Shown in pieces: positions 1-7,170 of a stretch of DNA of 45,583 bases. Position 1 is the stretch's first letter. Each line of letters opens with the position of its first letter. The notes below the pieces were generated by a model that worked only from the letters and a program-made list of their open reading frames with translations, was not told the origin of the DNA and did no database searches. Source of the DNA: Collinsella aerofaciens. Its GTDB lineage: Bacteria > Actinomycetota > Coriobacteriia > Coriobacteriales > Coriobacteriaceae. The DNA lies in NCBI RefSeq assembly GCF_005845035.1, contig NZ_SPFO01000003.1, positions 127,888-173,470 of the forward strand, read 5' to 3'. The position numbers were made by a program, and so were the translations under genes.

Positions 1-76
1 TGGAGCGGACAACGGGGCTCGAACCCGCGACCCCAACCTTGGCAAGGTTGTGCTCTACCAACTGAGCCATGTCCGC
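1..76 (-). tRNA. tRNA-Gly (GCC)
   Basis: Read on the minus strand, the sequence folds into a full cloverleaf. It has a 7-bp acceptor stem (GCGGACA with TGTCCGC), a D arm containing AGTTGGTAGAG, an anticodon stem CAACC/GGTTG around loop TTGCCAA (anticodon GCC), a T loop GGTTCGAGC, and an encoded 3' CCA at positions 1-3. It is the last minus-strand gene before the window edge and has its own promoter just upstream. Confidence 0.97.
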
Positions 77-88
77 TTGCGGGTTATT

Positions 89-137
89 AATTTACGCGAG
101 TTGTCCAAAAGACGCAAGTACTTTTTTCAAAAAAGTT
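89..137 (-). promoter_or_regulatory. tRNA-Gly promoter with palindromic upstream box
   Basis: On the minus strand, TTGCGT (112-117) and TAAATT (89-94) are separated by 17 bp. This puts the transcription start about 6 nt before the tRNA. Directly upstream of the -35 lies a 17-nt palindrome (120-136; AC, six T, C, six A, GT). The same box sits upstream of tRNA-Leu, so it may be a UP-like element. The promoter call is inference from spacing and position. Confidence 0.6.
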
Positions 138-181
138 GCCTGCCGCATGTTCTTGGTAGCTAAACGCGCCAAAGCGATTGG

Positions 182-928
182 CTAGGCACACGATTCCAGC
201 GCTCCGCTAAACAGCTTCACCATCTGCACGCGCGTGCCAGCGCCGTCTGTACGACGAGCAACATCCACGTTATCGACGAGCAAACGCATAAGCTTGATAC
301 CACGGCCGCGCTCCTCAGATGCGACCGGTTCGCTCGTTTCATCGATAGAATAGCCAGCACCTCGATCAAGCACCTCAACCACGACGCGATCGCCATAGGC
401 CTGAACCGTCAGGACGCACCCGATACCGCCCGCATGGTCATAGGCATTACCCAGCGCCTCCCCCGACGCCAATGCGACATCGTAGCGCTCGTCGCGGCGC
501 AACGGAAGCGATTCAAGGAGTTCGGCGATGCGATGTCGGTAGTATGGAAGATTCTCGATACCCTGACGGACCTCGACGCTCTTACTCCAGCGAGGCAGCT
601 CCCCCACCGGAATGGCGGGAATAGACTCCCGTGCCGGCCCCGCGACATGAAGGATATCGACAAGACGAGCAATCTCCAAAAAGCGAACAACTTCACCTGA
701 TGCATTGACGAGCGAAAGCAGGCCTTCTCGCCTCATGAGCTCACGAGCGCGCGCAAGCAGGAATGCCAAGCCCGTCGAATCGATAAAGCTAACAGTCTGA
801 CAGTTGATGACGACACGACGCACGCCGCGGCCAATCAAAGCATCCAACCGCCGACGCAACGCAGGCACCGTGGCGATGTCGATATCGCCTGGTGGCGTCA
901 AAACCGCTATGTCATTCCACTCATTCAT
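182..928 (-). CDS. STAS-HATPase fusion, anti-sigma-antagonist/anti-sigma-kinase-like
   Basis: A 248-residue protein joining two partner-switching domains. Residues about 1-105 form a STAS domain with the FIDSTGL motif, where Ser51 matches the phosphorylated serine of SpoIIAA/RsbV proteins. Residues about 115-245 form an RsbW/SpoIIAB-like GHKL ATPase with an N-box (Glu157 to His165, EALGNAYDH), a G1 box DRGAGY (188-193) and a G2 box GRGIKL. I chose the ATG at 928 because GGGGA lies upstream of it; a longer reading from a TTG at 946 has no ribosome binding site. It follows the PP2C phosphatase by 78 nt, so the pair probably acts together: the phosphatase would dephosphorylate the STAS domain. 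Antagonist and kinase are normally separate proteins, so the fusion is unusual. No sigma factor is visible nearby and the target is unknown. Confidence 0.85.
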   Translation of the reverse strand: MNEWNDIAVLTPPGDIDIATVPALRRRLDALIGRGVRRVVINCQTVSFIDSTGLAFLLARARELMRREGLLSLVNASGEVVRFLEIARLVDILHVAGPARESIPAIPVGELPRWSKSVEVRQGIENLPYYRHRIAELLESLPLRRDERYDVALASGEALGNAYDHAGGIGCVLTVQAYGDRVVVEVLDRGAGYSIDETSEPVASEERGRGIKLMRLLVDNVDVARRTDGAGTRVQMVKLFSGALESCA

Positions 929-1006
929 ACGACCATGGTTCCCCAAAAAAGCCCACTCGATGCATTCGTTTCCCCAACCGTACGGATTCAGCCCGCCCAG
1001 CGTCGT

Positions 1007-3352
1007 CTATGAACGACCCCGTAAAAACTCAAGGGACACCAATGCAATGTCATCGTCCAGCGCCGATTCGGTAAATCGGTCAAGCTCGCCCAAGACCTTG
1101 CCGCAAATGCCCGACACGCCCTCCCCCGAAACAGAAAGCAGAAGGTCGCGCAAGCGCTGCTCGCCAAAGAACGCTCCGGTGCGGTCGCGGGCCTCAATCG
1201 TTCCATCCGTATACATGAAGAGCATGTCGCCGGGGGCGAACGTAAACACGCCTGTCTCGTACACCATGCTCTCAAAGGCACCGATTACGCCCGATTGGCA
1301 TCCAAGCAGCTCGACCTCTCCCCCACGGGACTCGCCGCCACCCAGCGGCATCGACTCTGGCCTGATGACCATGGTCGGAGGATGGCCCGCCGAACAATAC
1401 GTTGCGCGTCCGGCTTTAAGGTCAATCTTGGCGATAAAGGCTGTCACGAACGTCTCGACCCTCGAAAAGCCCATGAGCATGCTGTTAAGGGAGCGTGCCA
1501 TGCGGGCCGGTCCAGCGCCCTCCCAGGCATATGCCGTCAGGGCCGTCTTGACGAGCGCGGACATCGATGCGGCCTCAATGCCTTTGCCAGACACATCACC
1601 CAGAATCATGACGGCGCAGTCGTCGGGAAGACGGATGAGCGTATAGAAATCGCCGCCGACCAACGCCGAGTTCGTGGCCGACAGGTACACCGAATCGGTT
1701 GCGATACCCGGAACATCCCCCAGGGAATTTCTCATGCCGATCTGGAGGGTCTGAGCGATATGGCGCTCCTCGCGCTTTTGAGATTCGCCTTCATAGATCA
1801 GTTCAAAGTCATGCGCCAAGTGCACCAAGTAGTCATATTCAAGGTCATCAATCGGCTCTTGGCTACCATCACGAAGCAGCAGCGCGCGCGTAGTCGGGCT
1901 CTTCGCAACAGAAGCAGGAACAATCGCGTCGTTACTGTGTTTGCCATCACCCTCAGAGCGCGGGCGCCCCGCCTCGATGCCGGAGTCGACGTAGAGACCT
2001 TGACAAGGCAGACCATGCGCCCTAAGCCAGCCTCCCATAGGCATCGATTCGTCAACGCGAGTTATACGGACGTGTTTAAGGTCCTCGGCACTCGTGCCGC
2101 CCAAAACAGATGCCTCAAAGCCATCAGGGCCAGCCCCCAGACGTGCCGCCGGCGCCGTCGTGGAAAAGAAAAGCTTCTCGGGATCGTCCGGCAAAGCAAC
2201 GCGACTGCCGCCTTCAAAATCTATGACGTAGGAGTCCAGACTGGCGTCATACTCAACAGGGCAAAAATGGCAGTTGAGCATATTGCAGATCTCGGACGAT
2301 ACCGCCTGGGTAGCCGCGGCGGAATCGTCTAGAAAGGTAAACAACTCATCACGTAAGACATTGAGCGAGCGGCCAAGCTCGGCCGTACGACGAGAGCGAA
2401 GGCTCGATGCCATGCCGACCAGCTGGATAGACAGGTAATCGCAAATGACCTCGAGTACATTAACGTCATAGGCGAGCGGTGCCTGGGGGCGTTTCCAACC
2501 AACTTCCAGCACGCCAAGGATCTGCGTACCGTAAAAAACGGGAAGACAGATCTCGCTGCGGTACGGAGGCATATCCTGCACGCGCAACAGGTGCTTAGAA
2601 CGATTGTCCAAGTCCATGAACATACCGGAGGCGGCCCTATCGCCCTCAAGGTCCTGTTGAATCGACAAGCGACAGGCACGCGACTCGCGAAGAACATACG
2701 TCGGAATGCCAGCGCCATACGGCAAAAACTCGGGCAGGTAGCTATCGTACAGCTCCTTGGAAACACCGCGTAGCTTAAAACCGCCGCTCTCAGAAAAATA
2801 GATAGCGGCACCCGAAGCATCGAGTGTTCCTACAAGCTGGTTCAAAACGGTATCAAGCAGGCTGGGTAACTCATCGGAGCCCACAGTGCTCATAATGACC
2901 GAGAGCGTGCCAGAGAGGCGCTTGTTCGCCACTCTAAGCTCCGAAAGCGCACGCTTGAGCTGACGGTCGTGCGAATACTGTTCTTCGATGCTATGGAGCG
3001 CCACCAGAACACGTGGCGCGCGGCGCCCAAAGATGCGTGGAGGCGTTACGGAGCCTGCACGAACCAAGACGGGGAAAAAGGAGCCGTCACTCAGCTTGAG
3101 CATCAGTTCGTTCTCGGAGCCATCAGTTTCAAATGGCAGACGATGTTCCGTCGCACGTTCAAAAGCGGACGAGTACAGGACGTCTTTAACATCTCCACCG
3201 ATGACGTCGGCGCGTTCCTCGCACATCAAACCAAGTAAGCGATTATTCACATGCAGAATGGTTCCGTCGAGCTCGCAGATGATGACAGCATCGCTCGTGA
3301 TCTCGACTAGTTGGGCAACGTCTGCCCACTCGTTGCGTTCAAGCGTTTCCAT
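1007..3352 (-). CDS. PAS-GAF-PP2C (SpoIIE/RsbU-type) serine phosphatase
   Basis: A 781-residue sensor phosphatase. A PAS domain occupies about residues 15-125 (ITSDAVIICELDGTILHVN). A GAF domain follows at about 145-320, then a poorly conserved, possibly second GAF-like segment to about 535, and a C-terminal PP2C/SpoIIE domain with GGDFYTL, LGDVSGKGIEA, SAGHPP, YTDGTIEA and DDIALV. These motifs carry the Asp/Gly residues that bind the catalytic metals. No membrane segments are seen, so it is probably cytosolic. The ATG at 3352 has GGTGGGG about 7 nt upstream and is preferred over a GTG at 3364. It lies just upstream of the STAS-HATPase gene and is probably co-transcribed with it. In this family such phosphatases dephosphorylate the STAS antagonist. 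The signal it senses cannot be told from the sequence. Confidence 0.9.
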   Translation of the reverse strand: METLERNEWADVAQLVEITSDAVIICELDGTILHVNNRLLGLMCEERADVIGGDVKDVLYSSAFERATEHRLPFETDGSENELMLKLSDGSFFPVLVRAGSVTPPRIFGRRAPRVLVALHSIEEQYSHDRQLKRALSELRVANKRLSGTLSVIMSTVGSDELPSLLDTVLNQLVGTLDASGAAIYFSESGGFKLRGVSKELYDSYLPEFLPYGAGIPTYVLRESRACRLSIQQDLEGDRAASGMFMDLDNRSKHLLRVQDMPPYRSEICLPVFYGTQILGVLEVGWKRPQAPLAYDVNVLEVICDYLSIQLVGMASSLRSRRTAELGRSLNVLRDELFTFLDDSAAATQAVSSEICNMLNCHFCPVEYDASLDSYVIDFEGGSRVALPDDPEKLFFSTTAPAARLGAGPDGFEASVLGGTSAEDLKHVRITRVDESMPMGGWLRAHGLPCQGLYVDSGIEAGRPRSEGDGKHSNDAIVPASVAKSPTTRALLLRDGSQEPIDDLEYDYLVHLAHDFELIYEGESQKREERHIAQTLQIGMRNSLGDVPGIATDSVYLSATNSALVGGDFYTLIRLPDDCAVMILGDVSGKGIEAASMSALVKTALTAYAWEGAGPARMARSLNSMLMGFSRVETFVTAFIAKIDLKAGRATYCSAGHPPTMVIRPESMPLGGGESRGGEVELLGCQSGVIGAFESMVYETGVFTFAPGDMLFMYTDGTIEARDRTGAFFGEQRLRDLLLSVSGEGVSGICGKVLGELDRFTESALDDDIALVSLEFLRGRS

Positions 3353-3376
3353 CGTGGACCCCACCGTCTATCGGTA

Positions 3377-3400
3377 ACAAAAAAGCCTCCGAAGAGGCTT
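3377..3400 (-). terminator. Rho-independent terminator after tRNA-Leu
   Basis: On the minus strand the stem AAGCCTC/GAGGCTT closes a TTCG tetraloop and is followed by a run of T. It lies 12 nt after the tRNA-Leu CCA end and only about 30 nt before the phosphatase start codon. Confidence 0.9.
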
Positions 3401-3411
3401 CTCAAATGCGA

Positions 3412-3501
3412 TGGTGTCGGAGGCGGGACTTGAACCCGCATGACCAAAAAGCGGTCACTAGCACCTCAAGCTAGCGCGTCTGCCAATTCCGCCACTCCGA
3501 C
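3412..3501 (-). tRNA. tRNA-Leu (GAG)
   Basis: On the minus strand the acceptor stem GTCGGAG pairs with CTCCGAC, and CCA is encoded at 3412-3414. The anticodon stem CTAGC/GCTAG surrounds TTGAGGT (anticodon GAG). A long variable arm (class II) and the T loop GGTTCAAGT are present. The length of 90 nt including CCA fits tRNA-Leu. Confidence 0.97.
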
Positions 3502-3558
3502 ATGCTATGTTGTTGATTCACGGTTCGTTTTGTTGGACCCGCGCGTTCAACGAGGAAG

Positions 3559-3608
3559 ATAATAACCTATGATTCGAGAACTGTGCAAGCACTTTTTTCA
3601 AAAAAGTT
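3559..3608 (-). promoter_or_regulatory. tRNA-Leu promoter with the same palindromic box
   Basis: On the minus strand TTGCAC (3583-3588) is 18 bp from TATTAT (3559-3564). Upstream of the -35 the palindromic AC-T6-C-A6-GT box (3591-3607) recurs. It is identical to the tRNA-Gly box over 24 positions except for one base. Transcription would start about 50 nt before the tRNA. Confidence 0.6.
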
Positions 3609-3645
3609 TACGAATTTGTAAATGTGCAGGTAGACGGACCTGTTC

Positions 3646-3770
3646 GGGCCGGAATGAGGTCGCTTTCCAACGCGTCCTCGGGCATGCGGCATTATTTTGC
3701 TCCGCGCTTCGCGCTACAAAATAATGCCGCCCCCTGCGGAATGCGTTGGAAAGCGACCTCATTCCGGCCC
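3646..3770. repeat. Long imperfect palindrome, 28-bp perfect outer arms
   Basis: Positions 3646-3673 are the exact reverse complement of 3743-3770 (28 bp). Inside, 3686-3699 pairs perfectly with 3717-3730 (14 bp). At the tip GCGC-TTC-GCGC can close the loop. The whole 125-nt unit could fold into one long hairpin or cruciform. No obvious target-site duplication flanks it, and no T-run follows on either strand, so it is not a simple terminator. Confidence 0.85.
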
Positions 3771-3831
3771 TAGGAGTATGTACTCCGGACACAGTTCTCA
3801 AACATGTTCTGGGGGCTGATGCAAATTTGGT

Positions 3832-3886
3832 GGCTCGGCAAAGCCGAGCCCTTATATGGGGAGGCCGGAGCCAAAGCTCCGGCCTC
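3832..3886. repeat. Two adjacent perfect hairpins
   Basis: 3832-3850 is GGCTCGGC-AAA-GCCGAGCC (8-bp stem). 3861-3886 is an 11-bp stem (GAGGCCGGAGC and its complement) around loop CAAA. They are 10 nt apart, have similar A-rich loops, and have no T-tract on either side, so they resemble REP-type elements more than terminators. Confidence 0.75.
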
Positions 3887-3950
3887 ACTCAATTTCTTAT
3901 TAGATAAAGTGAGCGATCAAGGAATCGCACCCCTCTGCAGTGGTAACACA

Positions 3951-4082
3951 GGGCCCGTGCTGGACTTAGTTTTCAGAACATTCCGCAGACCAGGAAACCC
4001 CCTTATCCGCAGCTCCGAAGGAGCAGGATAAGGGGGTTTCCATGGTCGAGGACGTTCTGAAAACTAAGTCCAGCACGGGCCC
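3951..4082. repeat. Long imperfect palindrome after oppF, 29-bp perfect outer arms
   Basis: Positions 3951-3979 are the exact reverse complement of 4054-4082 (29 bp). A second pair, 3993-4008 with 4026-4041 (16 bp), lies inside, and GCTCC-GAA-GGAGC (4012-4024) forms the tip. It starts 16 nt after the oppF stop. There is no T-run on the oppF side, so it may protect or process the 3' end of the opp mRNA. It is built like the 3646-3770 unit but has a different sequence. Confidence 0.85.
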
Positions 4083-4098
4083 GGACGAGAACAACCGA

Positions 4099-5127
4099 CT
4101 ACAGGTCGATGTGCGATTCCTTGATCGGGAACGGCTCCGCGAAGTGGCAGGCGCAGCAGTGGCCCGGGGCAACTTCCTTAAACTCAGGAAGCTTCTCGGA
4201 GCAGATACCCTGCGCGATCGGGCAGCGCGTGTGGAAACGGCAGCCGGTCGGCGGATCCAGCGGCGACGGCGGGTCGCCAGCGAGGATGATGCGCTTGCGG
4301 GTCTTCTGTATATCAGGATCGGGCACCGGCACGGCAGACAGCAGCGACTGCGTGTACGGATGGTGAGGCTCACTATAGAGCGTCTTCCAGTCCGAAACCT
4401 CAACCATCTTGCCCAGATACATAACGGCAACGCGATCGGAAATGTGCTGCACGACAGACAGGTCGTGGGCGATAAACAGATACGCGGTACCGAACTTGTC
4501 CTGCAGTTCCTTGAGCAGGTTCAGAACCTGGGCCTGAATGGAAACATCCAGAGCGGAAACCGGCTCGTCGCAGATAATCAGCTTGGGCTTCAGCGCAAAA
4601 GCGCGGGCAATGCCGACACGCTGACGCTGACCGCCGGAGAACTCATGCGGATAGCGGTTGATGTGCTCGGGGTTCAAACCGACAACGTCAAGCAGCTCAC
4701 GGACACGCTCGATACGCTCCTCCTTGGTGCCCACGCCGTGAATGGTCATGGGCTCGGAGACGATCTCGCCGATGGTCATACGAGGGTTCAGCGAAGCATA
4801 GGGATCCTGGAAGATGAACTGCATCTCGCGACGCATGTCCTTAATCTCATGCTTGCTCATCTCTGCAACATCTTTGCCCTGGAAGAACACCTTACCGGCG
4901 GTCGGCTTGGTCAGACGCATGATGGTGCGGCCCGTCGTGGACTTGCCGCAACCAGACTCGCCAACCAGACCAAAGGTCTCGCCAGGATAAATCTCAAAAG
5001 AGATGTCATTTACAGCAGAGACGACACGCTTGGAGAAGCGCTTGGCGAACATGCCGGACTCAGCGGGAAACTCCTTAGAGAGGTGCTCGACCTTCAGCAG
5101 CGGAGTGCGCTCGTTGGTATCTGCCAT
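4099..5127 (-). CDS. oppF: Oligopeptide ABC transporter ATP-binding protein OppF/DppF
   Basis: A 342-residue cytosolic ATPase energising peptide import. It has Walker A GESGCGKST, Q-loop FQDPYASLNP, signature SGGQRQR and Walker B LIICDEPVSALD. The C-terminal oligopeptide domain has a cysteine group (CRFHTRCP, then GIC and HCCAC); related cysteines in some peptide-transporter ATPases bind an Fe-S cluster. Its ATG overlaps the oppD stop by one base (TAATG), indicating translational coupling. It is the last gene of the opp operon. Peptide as substrate is inferred from the family and the five-gene layout; di- versus oligopeptide cannot be told. Confidence 0.93.
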   Translation of the reverse strand: MADTNERTPLLKVEHLSKEFPAESGMFAKRFSKRVVSAVNDISFEIYPGETFGLVGESGCGKSTTGRTIMRLTKPTAGKVFFQGKDVAEMSKHEIKDMRREMQFIFQDPYASLNPRMTIGEIVSEPMTIHGVGTKEERIERVRELLDVVGLNPEHINRYPHEFSGGQRQRVGIARAFALKPKLIICDEPVSALDVSIQAQVLNLLKELQDKFGTAYLFIAHDLSVVQHISDRVAVMYLGKMVEVSDWKTLYSEPHHPYTQSLLSAVPVPDPDIQKTRKRIILAGDPPSPLDPPTGCRFHTRCPIAQGICSEKLPEFKEVAPGHCCACHFAEPFPIKESHIDL

Positions 5128-6218
5128 TACGCCTCGCCTCCCTTCTTGGAATCCTTGCGCGTACGGGACGTCTCAGGAGCGTTCTTGAGGAACTCGGGGT
5201 CACCGGAGTAGTGGCACGCAGAGTAATGACCAGACTCGGTGACAACGCGCTCGGGGCGCTGCTTGCGGCACTTGTCCGTCGCATAGGGGCAGCGAGGAGA
5301 GAAGACGCAGCCCTCAGGCAGGTTCATGAGCGAAGGCGGGTTGCCGTGAATCGGCGTAAGAGGCTTCTTCTCTTCGATGGCCTGCTCCGGGATGGAGCGG
5401 ATAAGGCCCCAGGTGTAGGGGTGGCGGCTCTCGTAGAAGATTTCCTCAGCAGTACCGAACTCGACGGGACGGCCGGCGTACATAACCATAATCTTGTCAG
5501 CCATATCGGCGACAACGCCCAGGTCATGGGTAATCATGATGATGGCGTTGCCGTTCTTCTCCTGCATTTCCTGCATAAGCTCAATAATCTGAGCCTGAAT
5601 GGTAACGTCCAGGGCAGTCGTGGGTTCGTCAGCAATCAGAATATCGGGATCACAGGCAAGAGCCATAGCAATCATGACGCGCTGACGCATACCGCCAGAG
5701 AACTGGTGCGGATACTCATTGACGCGCTTCTCGGGCTCGGGGATACCCACAAGGTCCAAAAGCTCGGTAGCGCGCTTGAGCGCCTCCTGCTTGGAGTAGC
5801 CACGGTGCAGACGAAGACCCTCGCCCACCTGCTTGCCGATCTTATAGACCGGGTTCAAGGAGGTCATAGGATCCTGGAAGATCATCGCGATATCGTTACC
5901 GCGAATGTGCTGCATCTCTTCCTCGGTCATCTCGAGAATAGAACGACCGCGATAGCGAACGTCGCCGCCCTCGATCTTTCCCGGAGGCATCGAGATAAGG
6001 CCCATGATGGTCATGGCGGTCACGGACTTACCGGAGCCGGACTCACCGACGACGCCCAGGGTCTCGCCGCGATCGAGCGTGTAGGAGACACCGTCGACAG
6101 CGCGAACGACGCCATCCTCGGTGTGGAAATACATCTTTAGGTCATCGACCTCGAGCAGATGCTGGCCCTCGGGAACCGGCTGGTCCTTCAGGTCCACATA
6201 GTTCTTGTTCTTCTTCAT
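5127..6218 (-). CDS. oppD: Oligopeptide ABC transporter ATP-binding protein OppD/DppD
   Basis: A 363-residue ATPase, the partner of OppF. It has Walker A GESGSGKS, Q-loop FQDPMTSLNP, signature SGGMRQR and Walker B ILIADEPTTALD. The C-terminal oligopeptide domain carries CVFSPRCP plus two further Cys (DKC, SAC), the spacing seen where an Fe-S cluster is bound. A charged tail of about 20 residues follows. The ATG is 2 nt after the oppC stop, with the ribosome binding site inside the end of oppC. OppD and OppF would form the heterodimeric motor below OppB and OppC at the membrane. Confidence 0.93.
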   Translation of the reverse strand: MKKNKNYVDLKDQPVPEGQHLLEVDDLKMYFHTEDGVVRAVDGVSYTLDRGETLGVVGESGSGKSVTAMTIMGLISMPPGKIEGGDVRYRGRSILEMTEEEMQHIRGNDIAMIFQDPMTSLNPVYKIGKQVGEGLRLHRGYSKQEALKRATELLDLVGIPEPEKRVNEYPHQFSGGMRQRVMIAMALACDPDILIADEPTTALDVTIQAQIIELMQEMQEKNGNAIIMITHDLGVVADMADKIMVMYAGRPVEFGTAEEIFYESRHPYTWGLIRSIPEQAIEEKKPLTPIHGNPPSLMNLPEGCVFSPRCPYATDKCRKQRPERVVTESGHYSACHYSGDPEFLKNAPETSRTRKDSKKGGEA

Positions 6219-6220
6219 CC

Positions 6221-7156
6221 TTATGCGTCCTTCATCTTGACGTCGAGGGCGTCGCGCAGACCGTCACCCAGCAGGGTGAAGGCGAGCACCGTCGAGAGAA
6301 TTGCCAGACCGGGCATGATCATCATCCAGGGAGCAGTCAGAAGATACTGCTGACCGTCCTGAATCATGGAGCCCCACGAAGGCGTAGGCGGGATAACGCC
6401 CATGCCGAGGAAGGACAGAGCGGACTCGGTCAGAATGGCGCCACCGATGTTCATGGTCGCGTAGACCACGATGGAGGCGACGGAGTTCGGGAAGATGTGA
6501 CGCACGACGATACGAGCATCAGATGCACCCATCGCGCGCGCAGCATCAACATAGTCGTTTTCCTTGACGGTCAAGATCGCAGAGCGGAAGACGCGCGCAA
6601 TCGAAGGCCAGCCGAGAATACCAATGGCGATAAAGACGTTCTGAAGACCGCGGCCGATAACGGCGATCATGGCGACAACGAACAGCACGTACGGGAACGC
6701 CAGGAAGATGTCCGCACAGCGCATGATGATCGTATCCCAGATGCCGCCGTAGAAACCGGCCAGAGCACCCATGACCAGACCGATCAGCGTGGAAATCGCG
6801 GTGGCCATAATTCCGACAGACAGCGAAACGCGCGCACCGTAGATAACGCGGACGAGAATGTCACGACCAAGGGCGTCGGTGCCAAACGGGTGCTCTGCAC
6901 ACGGAGCCAGCAGCGACGTCTCGGCCATGGTGGTCGAGTCGGAAGCCGTCGGAGAACCGAGCCAGGGCTTAGCCCACAGATCTGCGGTCAGGGCAACCAC
7001 AACGACGATGATGATCCAACAGACACCGATAACGGCGAGTTTGTTCTTACGAAGACGCTTAAAAGCGTCGCCCCACAGCGTGCGGGACTTCGCGGGAGCA
7101 GATGCGGCCTTGGTGGCGGTAGCCTGCTCCTGAGACTGAGAATCAGTTTCCTGCAT
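6221..7156 (-). CDS. oppC: Oligopeptide ABC transporter permease OppC/DppC
   Basis: A 311-residue inner-membrane permease. A polar N-terminal tail (about 35 residues, rich in Gln, Ala and Ser) is followed by a first membrane segment (LAVIGVCWIIIVVVVALTA) and the BPD_transp_1 domain with about five more. The ATPase-coupling EAA-type loop is seen around DAARAMGASDARIVVRHI. GTDALGRDILVRVIYGARVS is typical of the DppC family. GGGAGG lies 8 nt upstream of the ATG and overlaps the end of oppB. It pairs with OppB to form the channel. Confidence 0.93.
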   Translation of the reverse strand: MQETDSQSQEQATATKAASAPAKSRTLWGDAFKRLRKNKLAVIGVCWIIIVVVVALTADLWAKPWLGSPTASDSTTMAETSLLAPCAEHPFGTDALGRDILVRVIYGARVSLSVGIMATAISTLIGLVMGALAGFYGGIWDTIIMRCADIFLAFPYVLFVVAMIAVIGRGLQNVFIAIGILGWPSIARVFRSAILTVKENDYVDAARAMGASDARIVVRHIFPNSVASIVVYATMNIGGAILTESALSFLGMGVIPPTPSWGSMIQDGQQYLLTAPWMMIMPGLAILSTVLAFTLLGDGLRDALDVKMKDA

Positions 7157-7170
7157 GAGACGTACCTCCC

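Larger units (their letters stand above)
3609..4098. other. Hairpin-rich intergenic region with no credible gene
   Basis: Between the tRNA-Leu promoter and the oppF stop codon I see no protein with a ribosome binding site or recognisable domain. The short open frames here run through palindromes. The region holds five inverted repeats: 3646-3770, 3773-3786 (GGAGTA/TACTCC), 3832-3850, 3861-3886 and 3951-4082. It could be a set of dispersed repeats or a structured RNA; the sequence alone does not decide. Confidence 0.7.

Noticed and set aside
182..946. The longer start (TTG at 946) for the STAS-HATPase protein
   Set aside because: No ribosome binding site precedes it, and the ATG at 928 gives a complete STAS domain.
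3832..3886. A short CRISPR array, from two similar neighbouring hairpins
   Set aside because: The two stems differ in sequence and length, there is no regular spacer series, and no cas genes are in the window.
3598..4031. Small open frames (about 75-96 codons) within the hairpin-rich region
   Set aside because: They read through perfect palindromes, have no recognisable motif and no good ribosome binding site.
3646..4082. An insertion sequence or its remnant
   Set aside because: No transposase fragment and no target-site duplication could be seen; only the palindromes themselves remain as evidence, so I list them as repeats.
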